Origin: Bdellovibrionales bacterium
GTDB taxonomy: Bacteria > Bdellovibrionota > Bdellovibrionia > Bdellovibrionales > UBA1609
DNA: 64,000 nt
Assembly (NCBI GenBank): GCA_016716765.1
Contig: JADJVA010000009.1
Span: forward strand, 98,301 to 162,300
Reading direction: 5' to 3'
This document shows, in pieces, positions 17,148 through 26,477 of this stretch. Position numbers and translations under genes: made by a program. Each line of letters opens with the position of its first letter. Positions within the stretch are counted from its first letter, which is position 1. The notes under the pieces are model-generated. The model did not search any database. It was not told the DNA's origin and saw nothing but the letters and a program-made list of their open reading frames with translations.

Positions 17148-18626
17148 TCACGAGACTTTACTCCGCAAAATCTTAATAATTCCATCCGCCACTTCGCTTG
17201 GTGATTTTTTGTCAGTTTGAACTTGCACAGAAGCCTCAGCATACTGCGCTTCGCGAGCTCGCAAAAGATTTTGCAAGTGAGTGATTCGATCACCGCTCGT
17301 CTTTAAAAGGGGACGTTCCTCCCATTCACTTGAAAGACGCTCCAACAGGCTTTCGGGGCTGGCCTTTAGATAAAACAAATCACCCGCCTGGCCAATCAGT
17401 CGGCGATTTTCTGGACTGATCAAGGCACCACCTCCCAGCGCACAAACGCCACCCGCCGAAATCCGGCGCAAAAGATCCTGCAATGCCTGACTCTCCCATC
17501 GACGAAATTCGATCTCACCGCCCTCAGAAAAAATTTGCGGGATTGATTTTCCCGCCAATTCGACAATCAATGCGTCTAAATCAAAAAAAGGGCAAGCCAA
17601 TTTCTGGCTTAGGATTCTTCCCGCCGCCGACTTTCCGACACCCATAAATCCACACAAAAAAATCGGCCGCTGGAAGTCGGCCCGCGGCAAGGGCTTGGCG
17701 CTATCAAAACGTAAAATATCACGCAGAAATGCAGTCAAATCACTCGCCAAGACTTCTTTGGTCCTAGCCGACAATGGACCAAACCAAATTTGCCAAGTCG
17801 CCAAAGCTTGACTAACAAACATGGTCAATCCACCAATGGCCCGCAAGTTTGCACGCTGCGCCTCTTGCAAAAACAAGGTCTGCTCTGGCCGGTAAATCAA
17901 GTCCAGGGCCAAAGCTTGCCGCGAACAGCGAAGAAAAATTTCTGAAAAGTCGATAGGCCCTGAGCCCCTATTAGTCGGGCGAGTATTTGCTAGGTCCCCG
18001 TTCATGCGATCATCATAATGGACCATTCCCACGGGCGTCGCCTGCACCACCAGATCAGCCAAGACATCGATTGAAGCGGCCGTTGCCACCGACGAAAATT
18101 CTGTTGATTTGAAAACGGCCGACAGATCATTGAGGAGGTTCTGCGCCCTTTGCACTCCACGGTTGATCACTACAATCCTCTGCGCACCAGCTTTCGCACA
18201 AGCGTAAACGGTTGCCCGTGCAGCCCCTCCTGCGCCAATAATCAAAATAGTTTTTCCATGACAGACAAATCCAACTTTTTCCAAAGTGGCCTCTATGCCT
18301 GCCACATCAGTGTTGTAACCACGTAGTCGCTCGCCCATGACCTTAACAACATTGGCCGCACCAAGCACCTGAACTTCTGGGGCCAGTTCATCGAGATAAC
18401 ACAAAATCGATTCCTTGTGAGGAATCGTGACATTAAGTCCCAACCATTGAGCCCCCTCAGACTGTTTGCGCAATCGCTGACAGAAATTCTCAAGCTGCTG
18501 TGACTCCACATCCAGCGCCTCATATCGCAACCGATTGTCCCCCAAACTTTCACCAATAAAGCCAAACACCTGAGGAGAAAGCGAATGCGAAATGGGATGT
18601 CCGATGACGGCCGCACGTAAATTCAT
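17148..18626 (-). CDS. aroE-aroK: Fused shikimate dehydrogenase / shikimate kinase
   Basis: Bifunctional protein of about 492 residues joining two successive shikimate steps. Residues ~1-280 are shikimate dehydrogenase: AVIGHPISHSLSPQVFGF, GLNVTIPHKE (catalytic Lys), YNTDVAGI, the NADP motif ILIIGAGGAARATVYA, NRG, ATPVGM and GGLTMFVSQA. Residues ~325-492 are shikimate kinase: Walker A CGFMGVGKSAAG, FFDLDALI, the shikimate-binding FSEGGEIEFRRWE and CALGGGAL. Start ATG 18626 overlaps the aroA stop (ATGA), so upstream in-frame codons are not used. A linker of about 40 residues joins the domains. Confidence 0.95.
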   Translation of the reverse strand: MNLRAAVIGHPISHSLSPQVFGFIGESLGDNRLRYEALDVESQQLENFCQRLRKQSEGAQWLGLNVTIPHKESILCYLDELAPEVQVLGAANVVKVMGERLRGYNTDVAGIEATLEKVGFVCHGKTILIIGAGGAARATVYACAKAGAQRIVVINRGVQRAQNLLNDLSAVFKSTEFSSVATAASIDVLADLVVQATPVGMVHYDDRMNGDLANTRPTNRGSGPIDFSEIFLRCSRQALALDLIYRPEQTLFLQEAQRANLRAIGGLTMFVSQALATWQIWFGPLSARTKEVLASDLTAFLRDILRFDSAKPLPRADFQRPIFLCGFMGVGKSAAGRILSQKLACPFFDLDALIVELAGKSIPQIFSEGGEIEFRRWESQALQDLLRRISAGGVCALGGGALISPENRRLIGQAGDLFYLKASPESLLERLSSEWEERPLLKTSGDRITHLQNLLRAREAQYAEASVQVQTDKKSPSEVADGIIKILRSKVS

Positions 18627-19906
18627 TTTGTGAGGTCTTGCAAAGTAGAATAAAATTCTGGATAAGAAATCCCGACACAATCAGATCCGCAGATCAGACT
18701 CTCCCCTTCGGCGATCAATGCCGCCACGCTGAATGCCATGGCGATCCGGTGATCGTGAAAGCTATTGATTTCTGCACCAATTAGCTTCTGTGGACCCTCG
18801 ATAATAAATCCGTCCCGGGTTGTTTCAATCACTGCCCCCATAGCCCGAAGATTGGTGGCCACGGCCTCGATCCGATCGGTCTCTTTCACCCGCAATTCTT
18901 CAGCGCCCGTGACTTTCGTTGTTCCGTGTGCCTGCGTGGCCAATACTGCGAGGATGGGCAATTCATCAATCAGCGATGGGATCTCGTGTTCCGACACCAC
19001 AACACCTAACAGCGGTCCATGGCAAGCCTGAATCTCGCCCATGGGTTCTGGATTTTCCTCCGTTAGGGCTACACGGATTGTCGCACCCATGCGCCGTAAC
19101 ACCTCAATAAATCCCGTGCGTGTTGGATTGAGTGAGACACCGCTCAGCCGCAAATCCGACCGGGGAACCAAAACGGCGGCCGCCAGCCAAAATGCGGCGG
19201 TGGAGGGATCGCCAGGCACACGTAAAATATTGGCCGAAAATTGTTGACCACCACACACCCGCACCTCCTCGGAGTTAGACTCAATATGCACTCCGAAATG
19301 TTTCAACAGCCTCTCTGTGTGATCACGACTATGAATCTCTCCCCAAATCCGCGTATCACCGTCTGCTAACAAACCAGCCAAAATAATCGCCGTTTTAATT
19401 TGGGCGCTGGCGATTTTCAGTTCGTAGTCGATTCCGTGAAGACGACGACCCAGAACTTCCAAAGGAGCGAAATCCTTGCCGGTTAGTTCGATCTGCGCGC
19501 CCATTTCTCTCAATGGATCTGCCACCCTCCTCATCGGCCGTTTTATCAGGGACTCATCACCTGTCATCTTCACCCGTATACCTTCTACGGCGGACAAAAC
19601 ACCCATCATCAGGCGCATGGTCGTCCCTGAATTCCCGCAATCCAATATTTGCGTGGTATTTATAAAACTTTCAGGGCCTCTTCCTTCTATAATAGTCACA
19701 TGCCCTTCTTTGCGGATGGGCACTCCAAGTTGTCGAAGAACACGGGCTGTTGATTGGACATCAGCACTTTCTAAAATATGATGAACCTCGGTTCGACCCT
19801 GGCTAAGCGCGCCAAAAATCAGTCCGCGGTGGGAGATAGATTTATCTCCCGGCAATTTCAAAGATCCGCGAAAGTTACTTACCGGGCCCACGCGACTGTC
19901 CATCAT
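18623..19906 (-). CDS. aroA: 3-phosphoshikimate 1-carboxyvinyltransferase (EPSP synthase)
   Basis: Sixth shikimate step. About 427 residues: LKLPGDKSISHRGLIFGALS, LDCGNSGTTMRLMMGVLS, MTGDESLIKRPMRRV, IWGEIHSRDHTERLLKHFG, VPGDPSTAAFWLAAA, ELPILAVLATQAHGTT, LRVKETDRIEAVATNLRAMG and DHRIAMAFSVA. The LDCGNSGTTMR motif is usually associated with glyphosate-sensitive class I or related bacterial types; sensitivity cannot be judged by eye. ATG 19906 is chosen because GGAG lies upstream and because a strong promoter occupies 19941-19969, so the in-frame ATG at 19969 would precede the transcript. First gene of the aro supraoperon. Confidence 0.95.
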   Translation of the reverse strand: MMDSRVGPVSNFRGSLKLPGDKSISHRGLIFGALSQGRTEVHHILESADVQSTARVLRQLGVPIRKEGHVTIIEGRGPESFINTTQILDCGNSGTTMRLMMGVLSAVEGIRVKMTGDESLIKRPMRRVADPLREMGAQIELTGKDFAPLEVLGRRLHGIDYELKIASAQIKTAIILAGLLADGDTRIWGEIHSRDHTERLLKHFGVHIESNSEEVRVCGGQQFSANILRVPGDPSTAAFWLAAAVLVPRSDLRLSGVSLNPTRTGFIEVLRRMGATIRVALTEENPEPMGEIQACHGPLLGVVVSEHEIPSLIDELPILAVLATQAHGTTKVTGAEELRVKETDRIEAVATNLRAMGAVIETTRDGFIIEGPQKLIGAEINSFHDHRIAMAFSVAALIAEGESLICGSDCVGISYPEFYSTLQDLTK

Positions 19907-19940
19907 CAATTCTCCAGTTGTATCTGTATATATCGCGCCC

Positions 19941-19969
19941 ATAATAGGCATTACGCGAATACGCGTCAA
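19941..19969 (-). promoter_or_regulatory. Sigma70-type promoter of the aro supraoperon
   Basis: On the minus strand TTGACG (19969-19964) and TATTAT (19946-19941) are separated by exactly 17 bases. Transcription would start near 19934 and give a leader of about 28 bases before the aroA ATG at 19906. No attenuator-like leader peptide or Trp/Phe codon run lies in this short leader. Confidence 0.75.
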
Positions 19970-20087
19970 ACGCTAGAGTAAGATTTAACGAATTAGACGC
20001 GCTTCCGGGAGGTCTCAGCAGGCCCTTGAGGCTTCGGATCAATTTTTCTCCTGGTCACCTAAGGTTTTCAAAATCAAATCTGAGGTA

Positions 20088-20432
20088 ATGAGTGCTTCTT
20101 TAGATGAACTAGAAGCTAATAGGGACAGTTCAACTAAAGAGACATTTAGCTCTTACAGCTATTTTAAATCTGATTATATCCGATTCTTTACCAATGGCTA
20201 TATATCGCACTTAGCAAACAAATTTGAACCGGGTAGTCTTGAAAGTAGTTATGAAAACGACGGAGTTGAGGCTCTTTTTTATCAGATTAAAGGAATTGGA
20301 GGCTGGCTGTTAGAAGATGCTTTCAATGGTACATACACGGACAGGGAGATTAAATATGGTTACTGTGAGGCGAACCCAGGCAGCACGGAGTCTATATGCG
20401 AAGAAGGAGTTTATACCCCTTGTATGCTTTGA
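20088..20432 (+). CDS. Hypothetical protein
   Basis: 114 residues, acidic, rich in Ser, Tyr and Glu, with three Cys in the last 22 residues (YGYCEANPG, ESICEEG, YTPCML). No signal peptide or known domain. GAGGTA lies very close to the ATG. Its TGA stop is directly followed by the next frame (TGATTG), suggesting the two were translated together or were once one gene. It could be the remnant of a larger exported protein. Function unknown. Confidence 0.45.
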   Translation: MSASLDELEANRDSSTKETFSSYSYFKSDYIRFFTNGYISHLANKFEPGSLESSYENDGVEALFYQIKGIGGWLLEDAFNGTYTDREIKYGYCEANPGSTESICEEGVYTPCML

Positions 20433-20468
20433 TTGTTCGAAGTATTTCAACAGAGTCATTCATCAAGA

Positions 20469-21305
20469 ATGCGTGTGGCCCTTTTACTGATGTTGTGGTT
20501 TGGAGGTTTGGCTGGAACTTGGTTAGTCCAAGCCCCAGAGCTCAAAAAAGATGAGTTCCTTCAGTCACTCGATAATTTTTTGGGCGCATTAGACTACCTT
20601 AAGAAGAGTGAAACATGGGACGTCTCCGAAGCTTTTATGAAGAAGCTTGATCAGTTTTCATTGGCAGGGGAAGTTAAACGTGCTCTGCGCAAACGTTATT
20701 ACGATAGGGGGCCAAAGCTCATGGCGAATTTGGCTGACTGTGCTGCAAGAGCGAAGCAAAAGATAACCGATGCAACATCCCATGTAGTGCCCGACTCAGT
20801 AATGACCGAGAAAATGGATAGCGTTTTTGGTTTTAGAGAGTTTCGGTTGCCATACGATGAGCCTGATGTAAAGAACCCATTCAGTGACTCCATGATTTCT
20901 AGCGATTTTTCAACCAATGAAAACTTGTACCGCCTTTTCAGGCAGTTGCCGGATAGTTATCCGGTAGTTATTGATTTGAACTTTCAGGGAGCACGCTTAA
21001 GAAGCGACGATGGCGAAATAGTAATCAAATCGGGCAATATGCCGCAACTGTTAAATTTTGTAAATCTTATTGATCAGCGTTTTCACTATCAGATTATGAC
21101 GGATAAGGATGTGGAAAAGGGCATTTACCAATATAACTATAATCAAAGGTATGAGTTTGGTGGCTTGGGGAATCATTTCTGTGTTTTGAACCAGGAGGAA
21201 GAGCTGATCTCAATCAATGTGGATACCGATAATGGCAGCGTCTCTTCTAAAAGAGTCAATGCGTGTTTAACCGATAGATACCTCATAGAAAGACGACTAA
21301 AGTAA
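20469..21305 (+). CDS. Exported hypothetical protein
   Basis: About 278 residues from the ATG at 20469, where a signal peptide begins (MRVALLLMLWFGGLAGTWLV); an in-frame TTG at 20433 would add 12 residues and abut the upstream stop. The mature part is hydrophilic with mixed alpha/beta character and few Cys (LADCAARAK, HFCVLNQ, VNACLTD). No family recognised. Its TAA ends two bases before a 68-bp inverted repeat. Confidence 0.55.
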   Translation: MRVALLLMLWFGGLAGTWLVQAPELKKDEFLQSLDNFLGALDYLKKSETWDVSEAFMKKLDQFSLAGEVKRALRKRYYDRGPKLMANLADCAARAKQKITDATSHVVPDSVMTEKMDSVFGFREFRLPYDEPDVKNPFSDSMISSDFSTNENLYRLFRQLPDSYPVVIDLNFQGARLRSDDGEIVIKSGNMPQLLNFVNLIDQRFHYQIMTDKDVEKGIYQYNYNQRYEFGGLGNHFCVLNQEEELISINVDTDNGSVSSKRVNACLTDRYLIERRLK

Positions 21306-21307
21306 TC

Positions 21308-21772
21308 AATTACGATTTACCCGTATTTGTATTGCCCAAAAACTTTCGTGATCTGGGTCGGCTACTACAGCTCATGTCGGTTACCCGTGATCTAGGCAAT
21401 AGAAGACCTAACCGAATGCCGTTCAGCGGAAGAATTCTAGTTTTTGCGCATAGAGAATCTACCAAATCACCAAGATCTGGGGTAGGTTTTTTCGGGGACA
21501 GTGAAATATACCAACGCCAGCTCGGGTGAAAGAGAGTGGACGGGTTCCGGGGTCAAGACTAGCAAGGATAAGCATGGTCCCGCATGAGAATTGCTACGGA
21601 TACTTGAGTTTGTAAACATGACGGCCAGAAATCTCAAGCTGAACGCCCCAACTTGTGAGATGAGCACACAACCATAGATCCGGGTGAAAGCTGTATGTCT
21701 CTATATGAGCTGTAGGAGCCGACCCAGATCACGAAAGTTTTTGGGCAATACAAATACGGGTAAATCGTAATT
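21308..21772. repeat. 68-bp near-perfect inverted repeat flanking ~330 bp
   Basis: The arm at 21308-21375 (AATTACGATTTACCCGTATT onward) is the reverse complement of 21705-21772 with one mismatch in 68. The left arm starts two bases after one stop codon, and the right arm ends 20 bases before the start of the next gene. The ~330-base interior has no plausible gene. It could be a non-autonomous mobile element (MITE-like), an inverted duplication, or a structured RNA; flanking target duplications are not evident. Transcribed, the arms would form a very long hairpin. Confidence 0.8.
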
Positions 21773-21792
21773 TTGTGAGAAATGGAAACGAG

Positions 21793-22302
21793 ATGAAATG
21801 TGTTTGGCTTGCAGTCCAATTACTAGCCCTCACCCTCGGTTGGACCGCGAAGGGAGCGATCCCTTCGACGGCTTGTAACCGACTATTGATGGGTCGCAAT
21901 CGAGTCGTTGGTGTCGAGATCCGCACTACCTCTGAACGCGAAGCAATTCTTCCAGAAATTGGCAAGTCCTACGACCTTAGCTTCTTTTGGGAGGATCGAC
22001 CGATACAATTTAGCGTAAGTTTTGGGGAAAGGTTCGTGACATGGCTCAAAGAGGGTGGACACCACTTTGACATCGAAGCTGGAATGATAGTGACAAAGGA
22101 CTCTAAGAGATTTGCCGTCGGAGGAAACAATGAACTATATGAGGAACGCACGGGAAGAACCGCTCCTCCCTGGCTTTTCTACGCTGCAGACAAAAATGTG
22201 TTTGGCCTACCAAGAGGAGAATTTTTCCTTGATTTGCACGACTCCGCAGTTACGGCCAACTATTCCGCTCTAAACATTATTGATCGCGCAATTGCACCGT
22301 AA
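21793..22302 (+). pseudogene. Exported hypothetical protein truncated by IS66
   Basis: About 169 residues from the ATG at 21793, with a signal peptide (MKCVWLAVQLLALTLGWTAK-GA) and a beta-rich mature part. The last two codon positions and the TAA stop (22300-22302) lie in the terminal GTAAGCG of the IS66 element that starts at 22299, so the original C terminus is missing. A GTG at 21775 is an alternative start just outside the inverted repeat. Family not recognised. Confidence 0.6.
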
Positions 22303-22323
22303 GCGATTCATAACCTGTATTTT

Positions 22324-23877
22324 TCAGGCTCGAGAATCAGGTGATAAAATGATCTCAGCGAGGCGCTCGAAGTCTTCTAGGGATTTGGCCAGTGGTAGCT
22401 CAGTGAGCATTCGAACCATGGCCGCGTAGGGGTTCACCCCATTGATTTTGGCTGTTACCGTGAAGCTGTACATGACACTGCTGGCCTCGGCCCCCGCGGG
22501 GTGTGTCGGAAAACAGCCACGCATTCCTGCCGATGGCATACTTGCGGATCGCTCTCTCCGTAAAGCCATTGTCCGCCTCCAGACGCCCATCCTTGAGGTA
22601 GCCTGTCAGGTACTCATACTCATTCAAAAAGTAGCGGAGGGCCCCTCCGATCTTGCTTTTACTGGAACCTTTGGCTGATGCCTTTCAGCCCACTCCTTCA
22701 TCTCTTTCCAAATGGGCTCAGCTATTTCCAGCCTCAGGCGGTACCGCTCCTCAGGCGGCATCTCGCCGATTTTTTCTTCCAGATCATACAGTTTTTTAAA
22801 GTAACCAAGTCCTGCCTCTCCAAGGCTTCGGCCGGACTTAGCCCCATCCACTGTGGCGGATTCAAATTTCCTGCGGGAGTGCATCCCACATCCTATGCGG
22901 ATCACGCCCTCTTGTTTTTCCAACACATCATAGGCATTCAATCCGTCACATTGCAGATATCCTGTAATTCCGTCCAGAAGCTGCCTGGCCGCTTCCTGGC
23001 TCCGGGATATGCGGTAATCAAACAGAACAATCTTCTTGTCCCCGTAGGGCGTACTCCTCACCCACATCCATGATTTGTCTTCGGCCTTCCTGCCATTCTC
23101 TTTGAGAACCTGCACTTGCGTCTCATCCACGGCCACATAAAAAGAGGTTATCAGCCGGTCTGAAAGAACATTCCAGACAGGCACGAGAGCCTGCGCCACT
23201 TGCACCACCCAGCGGGCCATCGTGCTGCGGGGAAGATCAACTCCCTGACGCTCCATGATCTCCTCAATCCGATACAGCGGAAGTCCATCGCAATATTTGG
23301 AGGTGATAATGGCGGCAAGCAACTCGGGAGTGGCAATCCCCTTAGGGATCACGCAAGGCACTGGCGGAGCGGTCTTCACATAGTCCCCGCTATCCACTCC
23401 ATACTTGGCCCGCTCATAGCGGATCACACTGACTTTAGCTGGCTCATACTTGAGCTTCTCCGAGAACTCCCAGCCAATCACCTTGAGAGGTTGCCCCTCT
23501 TCAGAAAAACGCTCGTTTTCTGGAAGCTCGATCTTCACCACTTCCCGCTCAAGGTTCTCGGGGATTGGACGACGATGACCCCGCTGCCTCTTATGCGAAG
23601 GAACCGTGACCTCGACCTGCGCCTCATCCTCTTCGGGTGTCCCTTTGGAGACTTCAAGTTCCACTTCGTTGTAGAGAACCCTCTGTTCCGGCGACACCCA
23701 AGACTCCGACTTTCTACCAAACTGCGCTCGTTTGAGAGAACGGATCTGCTCATGCAACCAAGTGACCTCACTTTGCAGGAACTTGATCTTCTCTTCATCA
23801 AGACGAGCACGCGCTCTCAGGCCTTCATTCTCTGAGGACAACTCTTCTTGTTTTGAAAATAGCTCTCGCGGCTGCAT
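22324..23877 (-). pseudogene. tnpC: IS66 TnpC transposase, two frameshifts (copy 1)
   Basis: DDE transposase of IS66. The frame from ATG 23877 holds the N-terminal coiled coil (LDEEKIKFLQSEVTWLHEQI), the HKRQRGHRRPIPENLE region, AVDETQVQVL (first Asp) and YLQCDGLNAYD (second Asp). It is interrupted near 22650, where AAAA in CCAGTAAAAGC should be AAAAA to continue into the expected ALRYFLNEYEYLTGYLKDGR. A second shift near 22497 (CCCC against CCC in copy 2) separates DNGFTERAIRKYAIGRNAWL (catalytic Glu) from the last ~50 residues. Both are homopolymer indels, so sequencing error is possible. Confidence 0.88.
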
Positions 23878-23909
23878 GCGCGGGACTCTTCAACATTTTC
23901 TTCGAAAGA

Positions 23910-24266
23910 TCAACAGACTCTTTCAAAATTTATTTCTGAAAATGGCTTCATTTTCCAAACATCATAACCTTCCAGAAGCCAGCTCAATTGCTCTGTGGAT
24001 ATGTGGACTACTTCCTGCAAAGATTTCCTCGGCCATGGGAACTTTTCCACATCCAATTGCTTTTGCCATAGACAGAACCCACTTCGATCAAAATACAGAA
24101 TCTTGATCGTGTGCCGTCGTCGACCACAGAACACGAAAAGATTTTTCCCGTTCAACTTTCCCATCTGGGCACTCTCCACAATCTGACTCAATCCCGGAAT
24201 CCCACGGCGCAAATCGACAGGATCTCGATGCAGAAAAACACCCTCAAATTGACTGGGAGATTTCAC
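23910..24266 (-). CDS. tnpB: IS66 accessory protein TnpB (Orf2)
   Basis: 118 residues, intact. It contains the family core RDPVDLRRGIPGLSQIVESA, LFVFCGRRRHTIKILYFDRS and FCLWQKQLDVEKFPWP. IS66 elements need TnpB with TnpA and TnpC for transposition, although its biochemical role is unsettled. The GTG start overlaps the tnpA stop in GTGA. Confidence 0.92.
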   Translation of the reverse strand: MKSPSQFEGVFLHRDPVDLRRGIPGLSQIVESAQMGKLNGKNLFVFCGRRRHTIKILYFDRSGFCLWQKQLDVEKFPWPRKSLQEVVHISTEQLSWLLEGYDVWKMKPFSEINFERVC

Positions 24267-24565
24267 CTAGTACCTCCCTGCAGATAAAAGATCAGCTCAG
24301 CCACCCATTGTGCGTCAGGGAGCGAACGAACCGCTCTTGGTTTCTGAATTTCCACTGGCACAAAAGCAGAGCTCACCGGCTTTCGGCGTCCAACACTCCC
24401 TCTCTTGCTTCCCTTGGATAGTCGATACTTCCAGTTCTTGAACGTGGTGTTGTTCAGTCCCTCTTGCCGACAGAACTCGGTCTCGGAGCCAGAGAAATTT
24501 TCTGCCTCCCTGATTTTAGTTTGCCAATATTCTTTGGTTTTTAATCTTTGATCAGAATTTTCCAC
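24263..24565 (-). CDS. tnpA: IS66 accessory protein TnpA (Orf1)
   Basis: 100 residues, intact, starting at GTG 24565 with AAGGAGG five bases upstream. An N-terminal helix-turn-helix-like region (KEYWQTKIREAENFSGSETE, then FCRQEGLNNTTFKNWKYRL) is typical of IS66 Orf1 and probably binds the element ends. Translationally coupled to tnpB. Confidence 0.88.
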   Translation of the reverse strand: MENSDQRLKTKEYWQTKIREAENFSGSETEFCRQEGLNNTTFKNWKYRLSKGSKRGSVGRRKPVSSAFVPVEIQKPRAVRSLPDAQWVAELIFYLQGGTR

Positions 24566-24639
24566 TCAAGCCTCCTTGGTTGTTGAGCAATATATGTGGA
24601 AAGTTCAAATCACAAAAATAGGGTTTATGGAGCGCTTAC

Positions 24640-26006
24640 GAGGAGTCGATCTGGACATGCTAAATGATGATGTACTGGGCAGGTCGCTTGATGCGATCCA
24701 TGCCTATGGACCCTCGAAATTCTTTTCAGATTTAGTATTTTCTACTCTATTGAAAAATAAATTGGTCTCAAAATTCATTCACATGGATTCGACAAGCCAT
24801 TCATTTTTCGTGAAGAAATACAGCAAGGATTCTGGGATTGAGGTTAGGTACGGACATTCAAAAGGCCGAAAAGACCTCACTCAATTAGTTCAGTTATTAA
24901 TGACTACTGATCAAGGGATTCCATTCTGGTCAAAAACCTATTCGGGCAATGCAAATGACCGTGAGATATTTCAGCAGTCAGTCCAGTCGGTTAATGAATA
25001 TTTTAAGACGTGTGGATTTGCTGACGAAGTTTGCGTGGTATCTGATTCAGCGCTTTACTCAAAAAAGTTCCTACTTAACAAAGACATCACAGGCAGCTGG
25101 ATGGCTCGAGTACCTGAGTCGATCAAGAGGGCAAAACAACTGGTTGAATCTGATCACAAAAAGGCCCCATGGATTAAGATCAACCAAGACTACAAATACC
25201 GAGAGGAATCGGTGTCCTACGGCGGGAAACGTCAGAGATGGATTATAGTTAATAATCGAGAGGCCAGGTATAAGGAGTTGAGCACACTCCAACGAAATTT
25301 GGACAAGGAAGAATGGCTCCTTGAGAAAAAGACAAAAAGCCTTATGAATACGGTTTTTCAAAGCCGCGAGACCTTGAATAGTGAGTTCAAAAGAATCGTT
25401 AAGCGACATCCTCTGTTTGAGCTGAGAAAAACAATCATTGGCCATTACAAAAGACGTCGAGGTAAAAAGCGCCCGATTCAGTCCGGATATAAGGTCATCA
25501 TAGGATTTTCAAGGCACGAAAAGCTGATTAAGAAATTAGAAAATAAGAGGGGAAAGTTTATCATAGGAACCAATGACTTGGATCCAAAATTAACTCCTGA
25601 AAGAATTGTTGAAGTCTACGGTGGGCGAAACCAGAACATTGAAGGTTGCTTCAAATTTATCAAGGATTCAAGCTTTAGGCTGAACGAAGTATTTCTAAAA
25701 CGTGTCGATCGAATCGAGTCCTTAATGGCGATCATGGCTCTATCGCTATTTGTAAATAACCTCGGGCAATTGAAGCTGAGAGAAGCGTTGAAGACCAAGC
25801 AGCTCAGTTTGCCAAGTCAAAACGGAAAAAGAACTCAAAGTCCGACCTTAAAATGGGCCTTTCAAACGATGAGAAATATCATCAAGGTACGAGTAAATAT
25901 TTTTGGGCGCATCTATGAAGAGTTCAAAGGGCTCGAGGCCGCTCAGCGAATTATCATCGAGTGCTTCGGTTCGAGCGCCAAAATGATCTACGGCAGCAGC
26001 CCTTAG
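24640..26006 (+). pseudogene. IS1634-like (IS4 superfamily) transposase lacking its N terminus
   Basis: The open frame begins at 24576 inside the IS66 end; only from about 24640 (RGVDLDMLNDDVLGRSLDAI) is it IS1634-type. The DDE triad is visible: Asp in FIHMDSTSHSF, Asp in VVSDSALYSKK, and Glu in YGGRNQNIEGCFKFIKD. The remaining ~455 residues are open, but the N-terminal domain (around 100 residues in the family) and the left terminus of the element were removed at the IS66 junction. No right terminal repeat could be recognised without the left one. Confidence 0.85.
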
Positions 26007-26477
26007 CTCCTTCAAATCGAAGCTAGATTCAAATGACCTCTGATCCCATTTCTTTGGGAAGGGGAGAGCTCCGTTCGGACTCCTTAGAATTGCTCTAGAA
26101 AACCCAAAACTTTAACCCGCCAGATAAAATTGAACAGATGGACGTTGAATTCGACCCATTTCTGCCCTCGACCAACAAAAGTTTGGAGGTGGATTTGAAG
26201 TTCAACTGCGAAATGTCAGAATATAGGTTATCCCGTCTCAATTAGGGGACCGAGATGGCGCAGACAAATCTTACAAAGGTGAGCTCGTTATGTGAGATTA
26301 GCCAGCACAGGGTGTGATACGGGACATCCGCACCCGCCTACACGTGTATGAGGCCAACCTTTTTCAAGTCTATACGGGCATTCGCAAAGCCGTTCATGAA
26401 CTGGTTGAAATCGCCTAGCTGACAAAAAGTAGTTGATAACCCAGATAGGCCCTCATCAACCTGCAACTTGCGGTTAT
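26007..26477. other. Gene-free remnant region
   Basis: About 470 bases with no complete gene. A 34-codon open stretch at 26314-26418 (VIRDIRTRLHVYEANLFQVY onward, ending HELVEIA) looks like the C-terminal end of a lost gene, but its family was not recognised. The right end of the IS1634-like element probably lies in the first part. Consistent with a scar of mobile-element activity. Confidence 0.45.

Larger units (their letters stand above)
22299..24639 (-). mobile_element. IS66-family insertion sequence, copy 1
   Basis: Ends are GTAAGCGATTCATAACC (left) and, reversed, GTAAGCGCTCCATAAACC (right), the usual IS66 terminus. Contents in minus-strand order: tnpA, tnpB, tnpC. Boundaries are confirmed by copy 2 (48667-50989), which has a perfect 8-bp target duplication. 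Copy 1 does not: flanks are ATTGCACC and GAGGAGTC. It joins a truncated exported-protein gene to a beheaded IS1634-like transposase, as expected if a deletion between two IS66 copies, or an adjacent deletion, made this junction. Confidence 0.92.

Noticed and set aside
19906..19969. Longer aroA starting at the ATG at 19969
   Set aside because: The promoter -35 and -10 lie at 19941-19969, so that ATG would not be transcribed, and a proper ribosome site precedes 19906.
21376..21704. Group II intron or retron RNA between the inverted repeats
   Set aside because: The GGGTGAAAG words hinted at it, but no domain V hairpin, reverse transcriptase or typical intron ends could be found; left as an unidentified structured element.
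22400..22660. Programmed frameshift in IS66 tnpC
   Set aside because: IS66 tnpC is normally one frame, the shifts are at homopolymers without a slippery heptamer plus structure, and the two copies are broken at different places.
23200..23835. 211-codon plus-strand open frame
   Set aside because: It is exactly antisense to IS66 tnpC, has no ribosome site and recurs in mirror form at copy 2; a shadow frame.
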